A DNA stretch of 12,316 bases from an uncultured Coriobacteriaceae bacterium (GCA_902781245.1 CACZIP010000030.1:1-12316); one strand, 5' to 3'; shown: positions 1 through 6,999, numbered from the stretch's first letter. Numbers and translations: made by a program. Notes: a model not told the origin generated them from the sequence alone.

Positions 1-1
1 C

Positions 2-223
2 ACACTGGCAAATGCAATTCCTATCTTCAGCATGATGGGGAACATGAATGAACGCGGGCGAATTGTTTCTTCCGCCTTTTGCGTATCCGCCGCCTTTGTG
101 CTTGGCGATCATCTCGGATTTATCGCGGGCTACGCCCCAGACATGATTGCGGCCATCGTCATATCCAAGCTGGCCGGCGGCATAGCCGCTGTAGTGATAG
201 CGCTATTCGTTTCAAAGAGCTGA
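2..223 (+). CDS. eutH: EutH-like ethanolamine permease, C-terminal end (5' part outside window)
   Basis: Only the last 73 codons are in the window; the frame is open to the left edge. The peptide begins TLANAIPIFSMMGNMNERG and continues through SAFVLGDHLGF-type residues (AAFVLGDHLGFIAGY) to KLAGGIAAVVIALF. The AN(A/S)IPM...KDM, FGDHLGFTAG and GKLxGGI pattern is what I know from the C-terminal membrane segments of EutH, the permease of ethanolamine utilisation. The last few residues (about FVSKS) are encoded by DNA that, in another frame, matches a TetR-family gene. The natural C-terminus has therefore probably been replaced by recombination, although little length seems lost. Whether the gene still works depends on the unseen 5' part. 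The family call rests on a short fragment. Confidence 0.72.
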   Translation, partial: TLANAIPIFSMMGNMNERGRIVSSAFCVSAAFVLGDHLGFIAGYAPDMIAAIVISKLAGGIAAVVIALFVSKS

Positions 224-719
224 TTTGTTTGAGAAACTGTTCTATGGCGACCCATCCGGGCGGCTCTATTCTGAGGCGGTAAGCGAGTATTTCACTCAAT
301 ACCCCGAAGATCTCATAGGTTTGAAAGCATTCATCTTCGACCTTTTCATGAACTCGACAATTGCCGAACGTGATTTGATTCTGCTCGAACAGGCAGAGGA
401 GAAGGGGATGATAACTCCTGAAAGCTCCGTTTACCTGAGCAAGATCGATTCTTATCTGTATCGGGGAATGCTCGCTTCGCTCAAAGGCCACAATCTTGAT
501 GAAGAGGACATCCGCGAAGCGACCCGCGAATTCATGCAACTCATCATCAAGTGCTATACGCAGCAGCTCAATGAGGGCTATTCGATACTCGTCGTGTCCC
601 CCGATTTCAAGATTGCTGACTCCGCGAAGGAGTTGGATGCTCGGTCGTCGTATCGCGTAAAAATCATCCCCGTGGACATAGAAAAGGCGAATAAGCGCGA
701 GTCAAGGGCAACTGCGTAA
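204..719 (+). pseudogene. TetR-family regulator remnant lacking its DNA-binding domain
   Basis: This frame matches, without gaps, residues 90-259 of the intact TetR-family protein at 2755-3534. Matching stretches include YSF-x-x-AD-x-FE-x-LF, EYF-x-QYPEDL-GLK, NSTIAERD/NATIAERD and the tail DARSSYRVKIIP. Homology starts at the Tyr codon at 204, inside the EutH reading frame, and a stop at 198-200 closes the frame just upstream. The whole helix-turn-helix and the first ligand-domain helices (about 89 residues) are missing. A TTG at 225 could serve as a start for about 164 residues, but I see no convincing ribosome binding site. A truncated, non-DNA-binding remnant is the simplest reading. An expressed ligand-binding or dimer-poisoning protein is possible because the frame is unbroken to the stop at 717-719. 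Confidence 0.75.
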
Positions 720-723
720 TTGA

Positions 724-747
724 CGAATGGCGATAGGCGCCAATTCG
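724..747 (+). other. Small hairpin just after the TetR remnant
   Basis: CGAATGGCG (724-732) pairs with CGCCAATTCG (738-747) with one bulged A and a 5-base loop. It begins four bases after the stop of the TetR remnant. There is no T-run after it on the + strand, so it may be a weak terminator or an RNA 3'-end stabiliser rather than a strong intrinsic terminator. Confidence 0.35.
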
Positions 748-762
748 GGGCATCAATCAAAG

Positions 763-799
763 AATCGGGCCAGCAACCTTAAAGGATGCTGGCCCGATT
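763..799 (-). terminator. Perfect 13-bp stem between convergent genes, likely terminator of the BCCT gene
   Basis: AATCGGGCCAGCA (763-775) and TGCTGGCCCGATT (787-799) are a perfect inverted repeat around an 11-base loop. It lies between the stop of the TetR remnant and the stop of the minus-strand BCCT carrier. On the minus strand the stem is followed by TCTTTGATTG, a modest T-rich tract. It is therefore best read as the terminator of the carrier gene, possibly acting in both directions. Confidence 0.7.
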
Positions 800-838
800 A
801 GGAGTCCAAGTTGGTTCGAACGCTCCAAACGGAGCCGG

Positions 839-2386
839 CTATGCTTCTTCGGAGCCCTCTGCTTTGAAGTTTTCATCTCCGACGTTGGGTGAGTCTGCAT
901 CGCGCGCCAATCCCTTCACCACCGAGATCATCGCTGCAATCATGATGAAGATGAACGGGAACGCAGCGGCGATTGAGATCGTCTGAAGCGGCTTCAAGCC
1001 GCCGGCGATGAGCAGGCCAATGGCCATGGCCGTGAGCACGACGCCCCAAAGAATCTTCTTCATGTTCGGGGGGTTCATGTTGCCATTGCTGGAGAGCATG
1101 CCAAGCACGAATGTGCCCGAGTTAGCTGAAGTGATGAAGAACGTGCAGATGAGCACGAGCATGACGATTGAGACAATCAGGCCGAGCGGATACTGGTTCA
1201 GCACCAGGAACAGCCCGGTTTCGGGGGACGCTGCCACCGAGGCAACTGCTTCGGCATCCAATATTCCGCTTTCGGCAAGAGAGAGCCCCATGCTGCCGAA
1301 TACGGCAAACCAGAGCACCGAGGCGACTGCCGGAACCAGCACGACGCCCAGGATGAACTGACGCACGGTGCGGCCACGTGAGATGCGCGCGATGAACACG
1401 CCCACGAACGGCGCCCACGCAATCCACCAAGCCCAGTAGAAGATGCGCCATCCGAGCATCCAGGTATTGTCACCGTATGCGCTCATCCCCAGACTATCGG
1501 GGAAGAATCCGCCGATGTAGTCGCCTATGCCGCATACAAGGTTGTTGAGCACGTCGATTTTCGGGCCGACAATGAAACAGACAATGAGCACGCCCACGGC
1601 GATGTAGAGGTTCGCGTCCGAGATGACCTTGATGCCCTTCTCGATGCCAAGCACGGCTGAGCCAATGAAGATAACTGAGATCACAAGGATGATGACAATC
1701 TGGACAACGAGGTTCGAGGGGACGCCGAACAAGTAATTAAGTCCAGCGTTGATTTGCAGCACGCCCAGGCCAAGTGAGGTAACCACGCCGGCCATCGTGG
1801 CGAACAATGCGAGGATATCGACGAGCTTGCCAAGCCACCCTTTTGCGCCTGTTTCGCCCAGCACCGGCGTAAGGGCGGCGCTAATAAGCGCAGGCTTTCC
1901 CTTGCGGTACATGAAGTAGCCCAACGCGAGTCCGATGATGGCGTAATTGGCCCAGGGGTGAATGCCCCAATGCATAAACGACGCTGACATTGCAAAGCGC
2001 GCAGCTTCTGCGCTTGATGGCTCGATTCCCGCCATAGGACCGGCGTAATGCGAAATCGGCTCTGCGATGCCCCAGAACACGAGACCTACGCCCATTCCGC
2101 AACCGAACAGCATCGCGAACCATGACACTGTGGAGAACTCGGGCTCGGAATCGTCGGGTCCGAGCTTGATTTTTCCCCAATGCGAGAACGCAATAGCGAG
2201 TGCGAAGATCACGAAAGCAAGCATCGCCAAGAGGTAAAGCCATCCGAAGTCGACGGTGAGGAAGCCGAATATGGCATTCGAAACGTCAGTGAAGCTTTCG
2301 TTGAAAGCGATGGCCCACACGGCAATTGCCGCGCAAAGTATGAGCGCGATGAGGAAAACCGGGTTTTTGAATTCGCCCTTGTTCAT
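839..2386 (-). CDS. BCCT-family betaine/carnitine/choline transporter (first paralogue)
   Basis: A 515-residue, twelve-helix-type membrane carrier of the BCCT family, which imports quaternary ammonium compounds such as glycine betaine, choline or carnitine, usually with Na+ or H+, or exchanges them as CaiT does. Visible signatures are FGWLYLL (about residues 47-53), the substrate/ion loop GMGVGLVFWGIAEP (about 97-110), and the aromatic-box helix WAWWIAWAPF (about 318-327) followed by RISRGRT. The glycine-rich loop resembles Na+-coupled BetP more than CaiT as I recall them. There is no long osmosensing tail of the BetP kind. I place the start at ATG 2386 because GGAGG lies 5 bases upstream on the coding strand. 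An in-frame TTG at 2398 would put the ribosome site inside the gene. The gene stands alone, divergent from the TetR regulator and convergent to the TetR remnant. The substrate cannot be fixed from sequence. Confidence 0.93.
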   Translation of the reverse strand: MNKGEFKNPVFLIALILCAAIAVWAIAFNESFTDVSNAIFGFLTVDFGWLYLLAMLAFVIFALAIAFSHWGKIKLGPDDSEPEFSTVSWFAMLFGCGMGVGLVFWGIAEPISHYAGPMAGIEPSSAEAARFAMSASFMHWGIHPWANYAIIGLALGYFMYRKGKPALISAALTPVLGETGAKGWLGKLVDILALFATMAGVVTSLGLGVLQINAGLNYLFGVPSNLVVQIVIILVISVIFIGSAVLGIEKGIKVISDANLYIAVGVLIVCFIVGPKIDVLNNLVCGIGDYIGGFFPDSLGMSAYGDNTWMLGWRIFYWAWWIAWAPFVGVFIARISRGRTVRQFILGVVLVPAVASVLWFAVFGSMGLSLAESGILDAEAVASVAASPETGLFLVLNQYPLGLIVSIVMLVLICTFFITSANSGTFVLGMLSSNGNMNPPNMKKILWGVVLTAMAIGLLIAGGLKPLQTISIAAAFPFIFIMIAAMISVVKGLARDADSPNVGDENFKAEGSEEA

Positions 2387-2391
2387 GGGCA

Positions 2392-2396
2392 CCTCC
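2392..2396 (-). promoter_or_regulatory. Ribosome binding site GGAGG deciding the BCCT start
   Basis: On the minus strand GGAGG is followed after TGCCC by ATG at 2386. The spacing supports this ATG over the upstream in-frame TTG at 2398. Confidence 0.7.
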
Positions 2397-2632
2397 AATG
2401 CAGCGCATCAAAACTGCTGAAGCAGTCGATGACGCCACGCTGTTCGTGCGCGCGATTGGAAATGCGTTGTACCCGAAGGGATAATAACATCGATATCGAC
2501 CAATAACATCAGAGTTATCGTTAGCTATGCCGTGAGCGGTGATTTATAACTCATACACCGAAATGGGTATCGCAATATTTACCCAGTTAAACAGCAAGAT
2601 TTTGCTCAATAGTACAATGTGCACAAAAAACA

Positions 2633-2645
2633 TTATCAGTGATAA
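2633..2645. promoter_or_regulatory. Candidate TetR operator A
   Basis: Perfect 6-1-6 dyad TTATCA-G-TGATAA within CAGTGATAACAT, about 110 bp upstream of the TetR start. The 12-base core recurs inverted at 2688-2699. TetR-family proteins often bind such short dyads next to their own gene; binding here is inferred. Confidence 0.5.
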
Positions 2646-2687
2646 CATTTTTTCGAAAATCGCTTGCAATAGCGCTCTGAAGCACGT

Positions 2688-2706
2688 ATGTTATCACTGT
2701 TAACAT
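2688..2706. promoter_or_regulatory. Candidate TetR operator B
   Basis: ATGTTATCACTGTTAACAT contains the dyad TGTTA-N7-TAACA and shares ATGTTATCACTG with the complement of operator A. It lies about 50 bp before the regulator start, where binding would plausibly block transcription of the regulator itself. Confidence 0.5.
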
Positions 2707-2754
2707 TTTCGTAACCGATGCTATTTCGACTGCAGGGTAAAGGGGAGCGGGCAG

Positions 2755-3534
2755 ATGTCCGGAGCCAAGCGCAAATACATCGAAGCGGCTTATGAGCTGC
2801 TTGTGCGTGACGGCCTTGACGGTGTGTCCATCCGCAAGGTGGCCGACGAAGTCGGATGCAGTTCTGCGGCGCTCTACCGCCATTTTCCCGACATTGACAA
2901 GTTGATCGCTGTCGCTTCGATGCGGTTCTTCCGCGACTACATCGAAGACGCAAGCGTACTTTCGAAAGTCGATCTCAACCCGCTCGAGCTCAACCTTCAG
3001 CTTTGGGAATGCCTCGCGTACTATTCGTTCAGGAATGCCGACGTGTTCGAGAATCTCTTCTTTGGTAACGCTGATGGCAGCCTGTACACCGAGGCTGCGG
3101 CCGAGTATTTCGAGCAGTACCCCGAGGACCTTGTGGGCCTCAAGGACTTCATGCTCGACATGTTCAAGAACGCCACGATTGCCGAGCGCGATTCCATCCT
3201 GCTGAACCGGGCAGCCGAATACGGCATGCTCACCAAGGATGCGGCCGCCTACCTCTGCAAGGTCGATTCGTACTTGTACCGCGGCATGCTGTCCGATGTT
3301 CGTGGACGCGATTTGGCAGAGGATGATTTCCGCTGGGTGACCAGAGAGTTTATGGATCTCATCATCCGTGGGTATATGACCCAGCTCGAAGAGGGTTGCT
3401 CGATTCTCGTCGTGAAACCCGATTTTGTGGCATCTAAATCCGATTCTGACGTAGATGCACGCTCGTCGTATCGCGTCAAGATTATCCCCATGGAACACGG
3501 CACTGCGAAGCATCGGAGGAAAGCGACAGCTTAA
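2755..3534 (+). CDS. TetR/AcrR-family transcriptional regulator, long form
   Basis: A 259-residue regulator with a TetR-type helix-turn-helix near the N-terminus: KYIEAAYELLVRDGLDGVSI (residues 8-27), then RKVADEVGCSSAALYRHF (28-45), with the usual recognition-helix YRHF. The remaining roughly 200 residues form the putative ligand and dimer domain. At 259 residues it exceeds the common 190-220, and it ends in an unusual polar tail containing DARSSYRVKIIP that is also kept in the remnant paralogue at 204-719. The start is supported by AGGGGAG at 2741-2747, seven bases before ATG. It is divergent from one BCCT carrier and upstream, on the same strand, of a second, so control of quaternary-amine uptake is the natural guess. 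The inducer is unknown. It could also regulate the methyltransferase further downstream. Confidence 0.9.
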   Translation: MSGAKRKYIEAAYELLVRDGLDGVSIRKVADEVGCSSAALYRHFPDIDKLIAVASMRFFRDYIEDASVLSKVDLNPLELNLQLWECLAYYSFRNADVFENLFFGNADGSLYTEAAAEYFEQYPEDLVGLKDFMLDMFKNATIAERDSILLNRAAEYGMLTKDAAAYLCKVDSYLYRGMLSDVRGRDLAEDDFRWVTREFMDLIIRGYMTQLEEGCSILVVKPDFVASKSDSDVDARSSYRVKIIPMEHGTAKHRRKATA

Positions 3535-3773
3535 AAGCCGCGCTCGCAGGGCGGGCATACTGAAACAAGTCGGCTCTTTGCCGGCAAGGCAAGTATCTGC
3601 ACGAGCATTATTCATTCTGCAACCAAAACGCGCGAAAAGCTTGGTCAAACAAGCTTGGCAGTGTACCCAACAAGCAGATTCTTAAAGAAAACGGTTTTTG
3701 GAATTCCCCAGTCATGTGGGGCTTGGGATAGTTTGCGCTCAAAAAGAGCGCTGGAAAAAGAAAGGCAGGTTAT
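3535..3773 (+). promoter_or_regulatory. Intergenic leader upstream of the second BCCT gene, with direct repeats and hairpins
   Basis: This 239-bp gap has no supported gene. It holds the direct repeat AAGCTTGG at 3637-3644 and 3651-3658 (14-bp spacing), the 10-bp palindrome TTGCCGGCAA (3578-3587), a short stem CCCCA/TGGGG (3706-3710, 3717-3721), and a perfect stem GCGCTC-AAAAA-GAGCGC (3735-3751) ending about ten bases before the AAAGG ribosome site. The heptamer ATAACAT seen upstream of the TetR gene is absent here. If the TetR protein controls this carrier, it would have to do so by read-through or another site. I could not identify a convincing -35/-10 pair. Confidence 0.4.
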
Positions 3774-5324
3774 ATGGAACAAAAGAAAGACAGAAGCGTG
3801 TTGATCATCTCGGCGGCCATTGTCGCAGCGTTCGTTATTTTCGGCGCAGTGGCTCCCGAGGCGCTCAACGAAGTGGCGAACGTCCTGTTCACCGTGTTCA
3901 CAGTTGACTTCGGCTGGTTGTACCTGCTCGTTGTCTTCGTAATGGTCATATACGCCATTGCAATTGGTTTGAGCAAGTTCGGCAATATCAAGCTCGGCCA
4001 CGACGACGACGAGCCAGAGTTCTCGAACTTCTCATGGTTCGCCCAGCTGTTCGGTGGCGGCATGGGCATCGGCTTGGTGTTCTGGAGCGTTGCAGAGCCC
4101 ATTTCCGATTTCATGGCTCCTCCGAGCGCCGATCCGCTGACCAACGAGGCTATGCACGAGGCCATGCAAACGGTGTTCTTCCACTGGGGCATCTCTCCGT
4201 GGGTCATCTTTGCGGTTGCCGGCTTGGCATTGGGTTACTTCGCATTCCGTCTTGACCGTCCGTTCCTGGTCAGCTCGGCGTTCGAGCCGCTGCTGGGCGA
4301 AAAGGTAAACGGGCCGATCGGCAAGGCCATCGACATCCTGGCCGTGTTCGCCACCATCTTCGGCGTAGCCACGAGCCTGGGCTTGGGCGCCGTGCAGATC
4401 ACGGGCGGTTTGAACTACGTGTACGGCATCGAGGACACGACGTTGCTCCAATGCCTCGTCATCGCCATCATCACTGCGCTGTTCACGCTGGCCACGCTTT
4501 CGGGTCTCGGCAAGGCCATGCAGATCGTGGCCGACGTCAAGGTGTACCTGTCCATTGCGTTCATGGTATTCATCTTTGTGTTCGGCGGCGCAGTGTTCAT
4601 CTGCAACATCTTCGTCACCGATCTGGGTGGTTACCTCCAGAACTTCATTCACAAGTCAATGTGGATGGAAAACGGCGAGTTCGTTCAGGGTTGGACCGTG
4701 TTCTACTGGGCATGGTGGATCGCCTGGGCGCCCTTCTGCGGCCAGTTCGTTGCCCGCGTTTCCCGCGGTCGCACGATTCGCGAGTACCTGTTCGCGGTCA
4801 TGCTGCTCCCCGCCGGCTTCTGCGTGATCTGGTTGGCCATCTACGGCGGCGCTGCGTTCAACATCAACGAGCTCACCGGTGGCGGCCTCGTGACGGCACT
4901 TGGTGCAGACAACGGAACGACCATCGCCCTGTTCGCCTTCCTCAGTGAGCTGCCGCTCCCCGCAATCACTGCTCCTCTTGCCATCGTTCTCATCGTCGTG
5001 TGCTTCTGGGGCGCCGCAAATTCCGCCACGTTCGTCTTGTCGATGCTCACTGACAACGGCAACATGGAGCCTTCGAAGCCCTTGCGCGTGGGTTGGGGCA
5101 TAGCTCAGGGTGCTACCACGATTATCTGCATCATCGTCGGCGGCGCTGGGATTCTTAAAATCCTTCAGACGCTCTCGATTGCAGCAGCCTTCCCGTACAT
5201 GTTCGTCATCGTCTTCATGATGATTTCCATGACCATCGCCTTGAAGAACGATCCAGCAATGCAGAAGGAAGAGCCTGAAGAAGAGCTTCCGGCTCCCGCC
5301 GAACCACTCCCGCAAGCGGAGTAA
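3774..5324 (+). CDS. BCCT-family betaine/carnitine/choline transporter (second paralogue)
   Basis: A 516-residue carrier homologous over its length to the one at 839-2386: shared VDFGWLYLL, KLG-x-DD-x-EPEFS, GLVFW-x-x-AEPIS, FFHWGI/FMHWGI, DILA-FAT, TSLGLGxxQI, FYWAWWIAWAPF and RGRT. The loop GMGIGLVFWSVAEP is at about 96-109 and the aromatic box WAWWIAW at about 312-318, so the quaternary-amine site looks intact. It differs from its paralogue after the loop (AEPISDF versus AEPISHY) and ends in an acidic, proline-rich tail (KEEPEEELPAPAEPLPQAE). AAAGG at 3761-3765 supports the ATG at 3774. It lies 125 bp upstream of the MttB homologue on the same strand, which suggests it supplies that enzyme's substrate. 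The exact compound is not readable from sequence. Confidence 0.93.
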   Translation: MEQKKDRSVLIISAAIVAAFVIFGAVAPEALNEVANVLFTVFTVDFGWLYLLVVFVMVIYAIAIGLSKFGNIKLGHDDDEPEFSNFSWFAQLFGGGMGIGLVFWSVAEPISDFMAPPSADPLTNEAMHEAMQTVFFHWGISPWVIFAVAGLALGYFAFRLDRPFLVSSAFEPLLGEKVNGPIGKAIDILAVFATIFGVATSLGLGAVQITGGLNYVYGIEDTTLLQCLVIAIITALFTLATLSGLGKAMQIVADVKVYLSIAFMVFIFVFGGAVFICNIFVTDLGGYLQNFIHKSMWMENGEFVQGWTVFYWAWWIAWAPFCGQFVARVSRGRTIREYLFAVMLLPAGFCVIWLAIYGGAAFNINELTGGGLVTALGADNGTTIALFAFLSELPLPAITAPLAIVLIVVCFWGAANSATFVLSMLTDNGNMEPSKPLRVGWGIAQGATTIICIIVGGAGILKILQTLSIAAAFPYMFVIVFMMISMTIALKNDPAMQKEEPEEELPAPAEPLPQAE

Positions 5325-5331
5325 GGCACCA

Positions 5332-5364
5332 AGGGGCCTGGTGCACGATCCTCCCCAGGCCCCT
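5332..5364 (+). terminator. Hairpin after the second BCCT gene, possible attenuator
   Basis: AGGGGCCTG (5332-5340) pairs perfectly with CAGGCCCCT (5356-5364). It starts seven bases after the carrier stop. There is no T-run behind it, so it may act as partial terminator or processing signal, allowing different transcript levels of the carrier and the methyltransferase downstream. Confidence 0.45.
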
Positions 5365-5379
5365 CACACAAGAGGCAAT

Positions 5380-5399
5380 TCCGCAGCCTTAATTGCGGA
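5380..5399 (+). other. Short stem-loop in the mttB-like leader
   Basis: TCCGCA (5380-5385) pairs with TGCGGA (5394-5399) around an 8-base loop, about 50 bases before the methyltransferase start. Function unknown; it may protect or pace translation of the downstream message. Confidence 0.3.
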
Positions 5400-5449
5400 T
5401 GGAAATAAAGGTCTTGAAGTAGGGAACAATCGAGAAGAAAGGAAATCAA

Positions 5450-6910
5450 ATGTCTCGCATTCCTACCCAAAGCGTCTTGACTGACAACCAGGTCGACCGC
5501 ATCAACGAAGAGGTCATGAAGATCCTGACCGAGATCGGCGTTGATTTCGAGTACGCACCTGCAGTCGAGGTGCTCAAAGAGCATGGCTGCAAGGTCGACG
5601 GCTCCCGCGTCTATTTCGACCGCAAGTTCGTCGAGGCCCGCATCGCCGAGGCTCCGAGCGAGTTCACGCTCAAGGCCCGCGACGAGAAGAAGAGCACGCC
5701 GGTCAAGGACGGCAGCTTCATCCTCACCCCGTCCTATGGTCCTCCGTTCGTCTACACCCTTGATGGCGGCCGCCGCGGCACGACCTCCGAGGACTACAAC
5801 AACGTGGTGAAGCTGTGCCACATGAGCCAGAACATCAACCACACCGGCCACAACGTCGTCGAGATGTGCGACTATCCTGACGAGATCCGTCACCTCAAGA
5901 TGGTCGAGTCCCACATCAAGTACTCCGACAAGGCCTTCATGGGCGCCGCCCACGGCTCCGTGTGCGCCAAGGACACCGTCGAGATGTGCAAGATTCTCTA
6001 CGGCATGGACGACGAGACGATCAAGAACACCCCGATCGTCAACACGCTGATCAACTCCATCACCCCGCTCAAGTACGACGAGCGCATGGCTTCGGCTCTC
6101 ATGACCTACGCTGAGTACGGCCAGTCCAACATGATCTCGTCGCTCGTCATGAGCGGCTCCACCGGCCCGGTCACCATGGTCGAGACGCTGTCGCTGCAGC
6201 TCGCCGAGACCATCGCGGGTCTGTGCCTCAACGAGTGCATCCGCCCGGGTTCCCCGGTCATCCTCGGCTCGACTTCCGGCCCGGCCGATATGGCTTCGAT
6301 GGCACTTTCCATCGGCAACTCCGAGGTCGCCCTCTACACCTCCGCGACCGCCCAGATGGGCCGTTTCTACGGCGTCCCGACCCGTGGCGGCGGCGGCCTG
6401 AACGACGCCATCCTCACCGATGCGCAGGCCGGCCTCGAGTCCATGCTCACGCTGCTCACCGCTGCGACCTCCGGCACCGCGTTCATCCTGCATGCCGCTG
6501 GCATTATGCACTACTACAACGCATTCAGCTACGAGAAGTTCATCCTCGATGACGAGATCGCCGGCTGGTGCAACAAGTACATCCAGGGTTACAACTTCGA
6601 CGAAGAGCGCTTCATCTTCGACGACGTCGAGGAAGTCGGCCCTGGCGGACACTTCCTGTATCAGGAATCCACCATGGACTTCGTCGAGGAGCTCCGCCGT
6701 CCGCTCATCAGCAACCGCAAGGACTACGAGGGCTGGGAGGCCGCTGGCGCCAAGGCTCTCGACCAGGTTTGCTACGACCGTTGGACGAAGCAGCTCGAAG
6801 AGTACGTCGCTCCCGAGATGGACGAGGCTGTCGAGGCCGAGCTCAACGCCTTCATCGAGAAGCGCTGCAACGACCTCATCGGCGAGTGCCCTGCTCTGTA
6901 CACGCGTTAA
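5450..6910 (+). CDS. MttB-family (non-pyrrolysine) methylamine/betaine:corrinoid methyltransferase
   Basis: A 486-residue member of the trimethylamine methyltransferase (MttB) superfamily, about the usual length. These TIM-barrel enzymes move a methyl group from a quaternary or tertiary amine to the cobalt of a partner corrinoid protein. Family landmarks are the N-terminal helix ILTEIGVDFEYAPAVEVL (about 25-42), SGSTGPVTMVETLSLQLAE (about 235-253), GVPTRGGGGLNDAILTDAQA (about 308-327) and LHAAGIMHYYNAFSYEKFIL (about 347-366). The frame has no in-frame TAG, so this is not the pyrrolysine trimethylamine enzyme. It belongs with the MtgB/MtpB/MtcB-like branch that demethylates glycine betaine, proline betaine, carnitine or similar. 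AAAGGAA seven bases before ATG supports the start. Codons are strongly C-ending, suggesting high expression. Neighbours are a BCCT carrier upstream and a convergent corrinoid-domain fusion protein, a candidate methyl acceptor. The substrate is unassigned. Confidence 0.92.
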   Translation: MSRIPTQSVLTDNQVDRINEEVMKILTEIGVDFEYAPAVEVLKEHGCKVDGSRVYFDRKFVEARIAEAPSEFTLKARDEKKSTPVKDGSFILTPSYGPPFVYTLDGGRRGTTSEDYNNVVKLCHMSQNINHTGHNVVEMCDYPDEIRHLKMVESHIKYSDKAFMGAAHGSVCAKDTVEMCKILYGMDDETIKNTPIVNTLINSITPLKYDERMASALMTYAEYGQSNMISSLVMSGSTGPVTMVETLSLQLAETIAGLCLNECIRPGSPVILGSTSGPADMASMALSIGNSEVALYTSATAQMGRFYGVPTRGGGGLNDAILTDAQAGLESMLTLLTAATSGTAFILHAAGIMHYYNAFSYEKFILDDEIAGWCNKYIQGYNFDEERFIFDDVEEVGPGGHFLYQESTMDFVEELRRPLISNRKDYEGWEAAGAKALDQVCYDRWTKQLEEYVAPEMDEAVEAELNAFIEKRCNDLIGECPALYTR

Positions 6911-6927
6911 GCGAACGCATTGCTTCA

Positions 6928-6960
6928 AGGACGGCCTCTTCGGGGGCCGTCCCTCTTTAT
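6928..6960 (+). terminator. Intrinsic terminator of the mttB-like gene
   Basis: GGACGGCC (6929-6936) pairs with GGCCGTCC (6945-6952). A further U-G and C-G pair closes a canonical cUUCGg tetraloop (6938-6943). The stem is followed by CTCTTTAT. It lies 18 bases after the stop and separates the gene from the convergent LysR-corrinoid gene. Confidence 0.85.
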
Positions 6961-6999
6961 CTGGCGGAATGAAGACGCAAGGTCGAGGAGGATTCGATG

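Larger units (their letters stand above)
2387..2754. promoter_or_regulatory. Divergent intergenic control region with repeated ATGTTAT/ATAACAT motifs
   Basis: This 368-bp AT-richer gap separates the divergent BCCT and TetR genes and has no supported gene. It carries four copies of one heptamer: ATAACAT at 2484-2490, 2503-2509 and 2642-2648, and its complement ATGTTAT at 2688-2694. The first two lie in 9-bp direct repeats (AATAACATC at 2483-2491 and 2502-2510). The last two lie in exact 12-bp inverted repeats (CAGTGATAACAT 2637-2648, ATGTTATCACTG 2688-2699). Local dyads are TTATCA-G-TGATAA (2633-2645), TGTTA-N7-TAACA (2689-2705), ATAAC-N6-GTTAT (2503-2518) and CGATATCG (2491-2498). One repeat group sits near the carrier side and one near the regulator side. 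This is the layout expected for TetR operators controlling both promoters. Operator identity is inferred. Confidence 0.6.

Noticed and set aside
2587..3648. Minus-strand frame of about 353 codons over the TetR gene
   Set aside because: The opposite strand encodes a clear TetR protein with a proper ribosome site; this translation has no recognisable domain.
5450..6910. Pyrrolysine-containing MttB
   Set aside because: The 486-codon frame is of normal length with no in-frame TAG, so no amber read-through is needed and the enzyme is a non-pyrrolysine homologue.
5165..6928. Open minus-strand frame of about 587 codons across the mttB-like gene
   Set aside because: Low-complexity Val/Asp/Glu/Leu-rich translation typical of the antisense of C-ending codons; no start signal and no family match.
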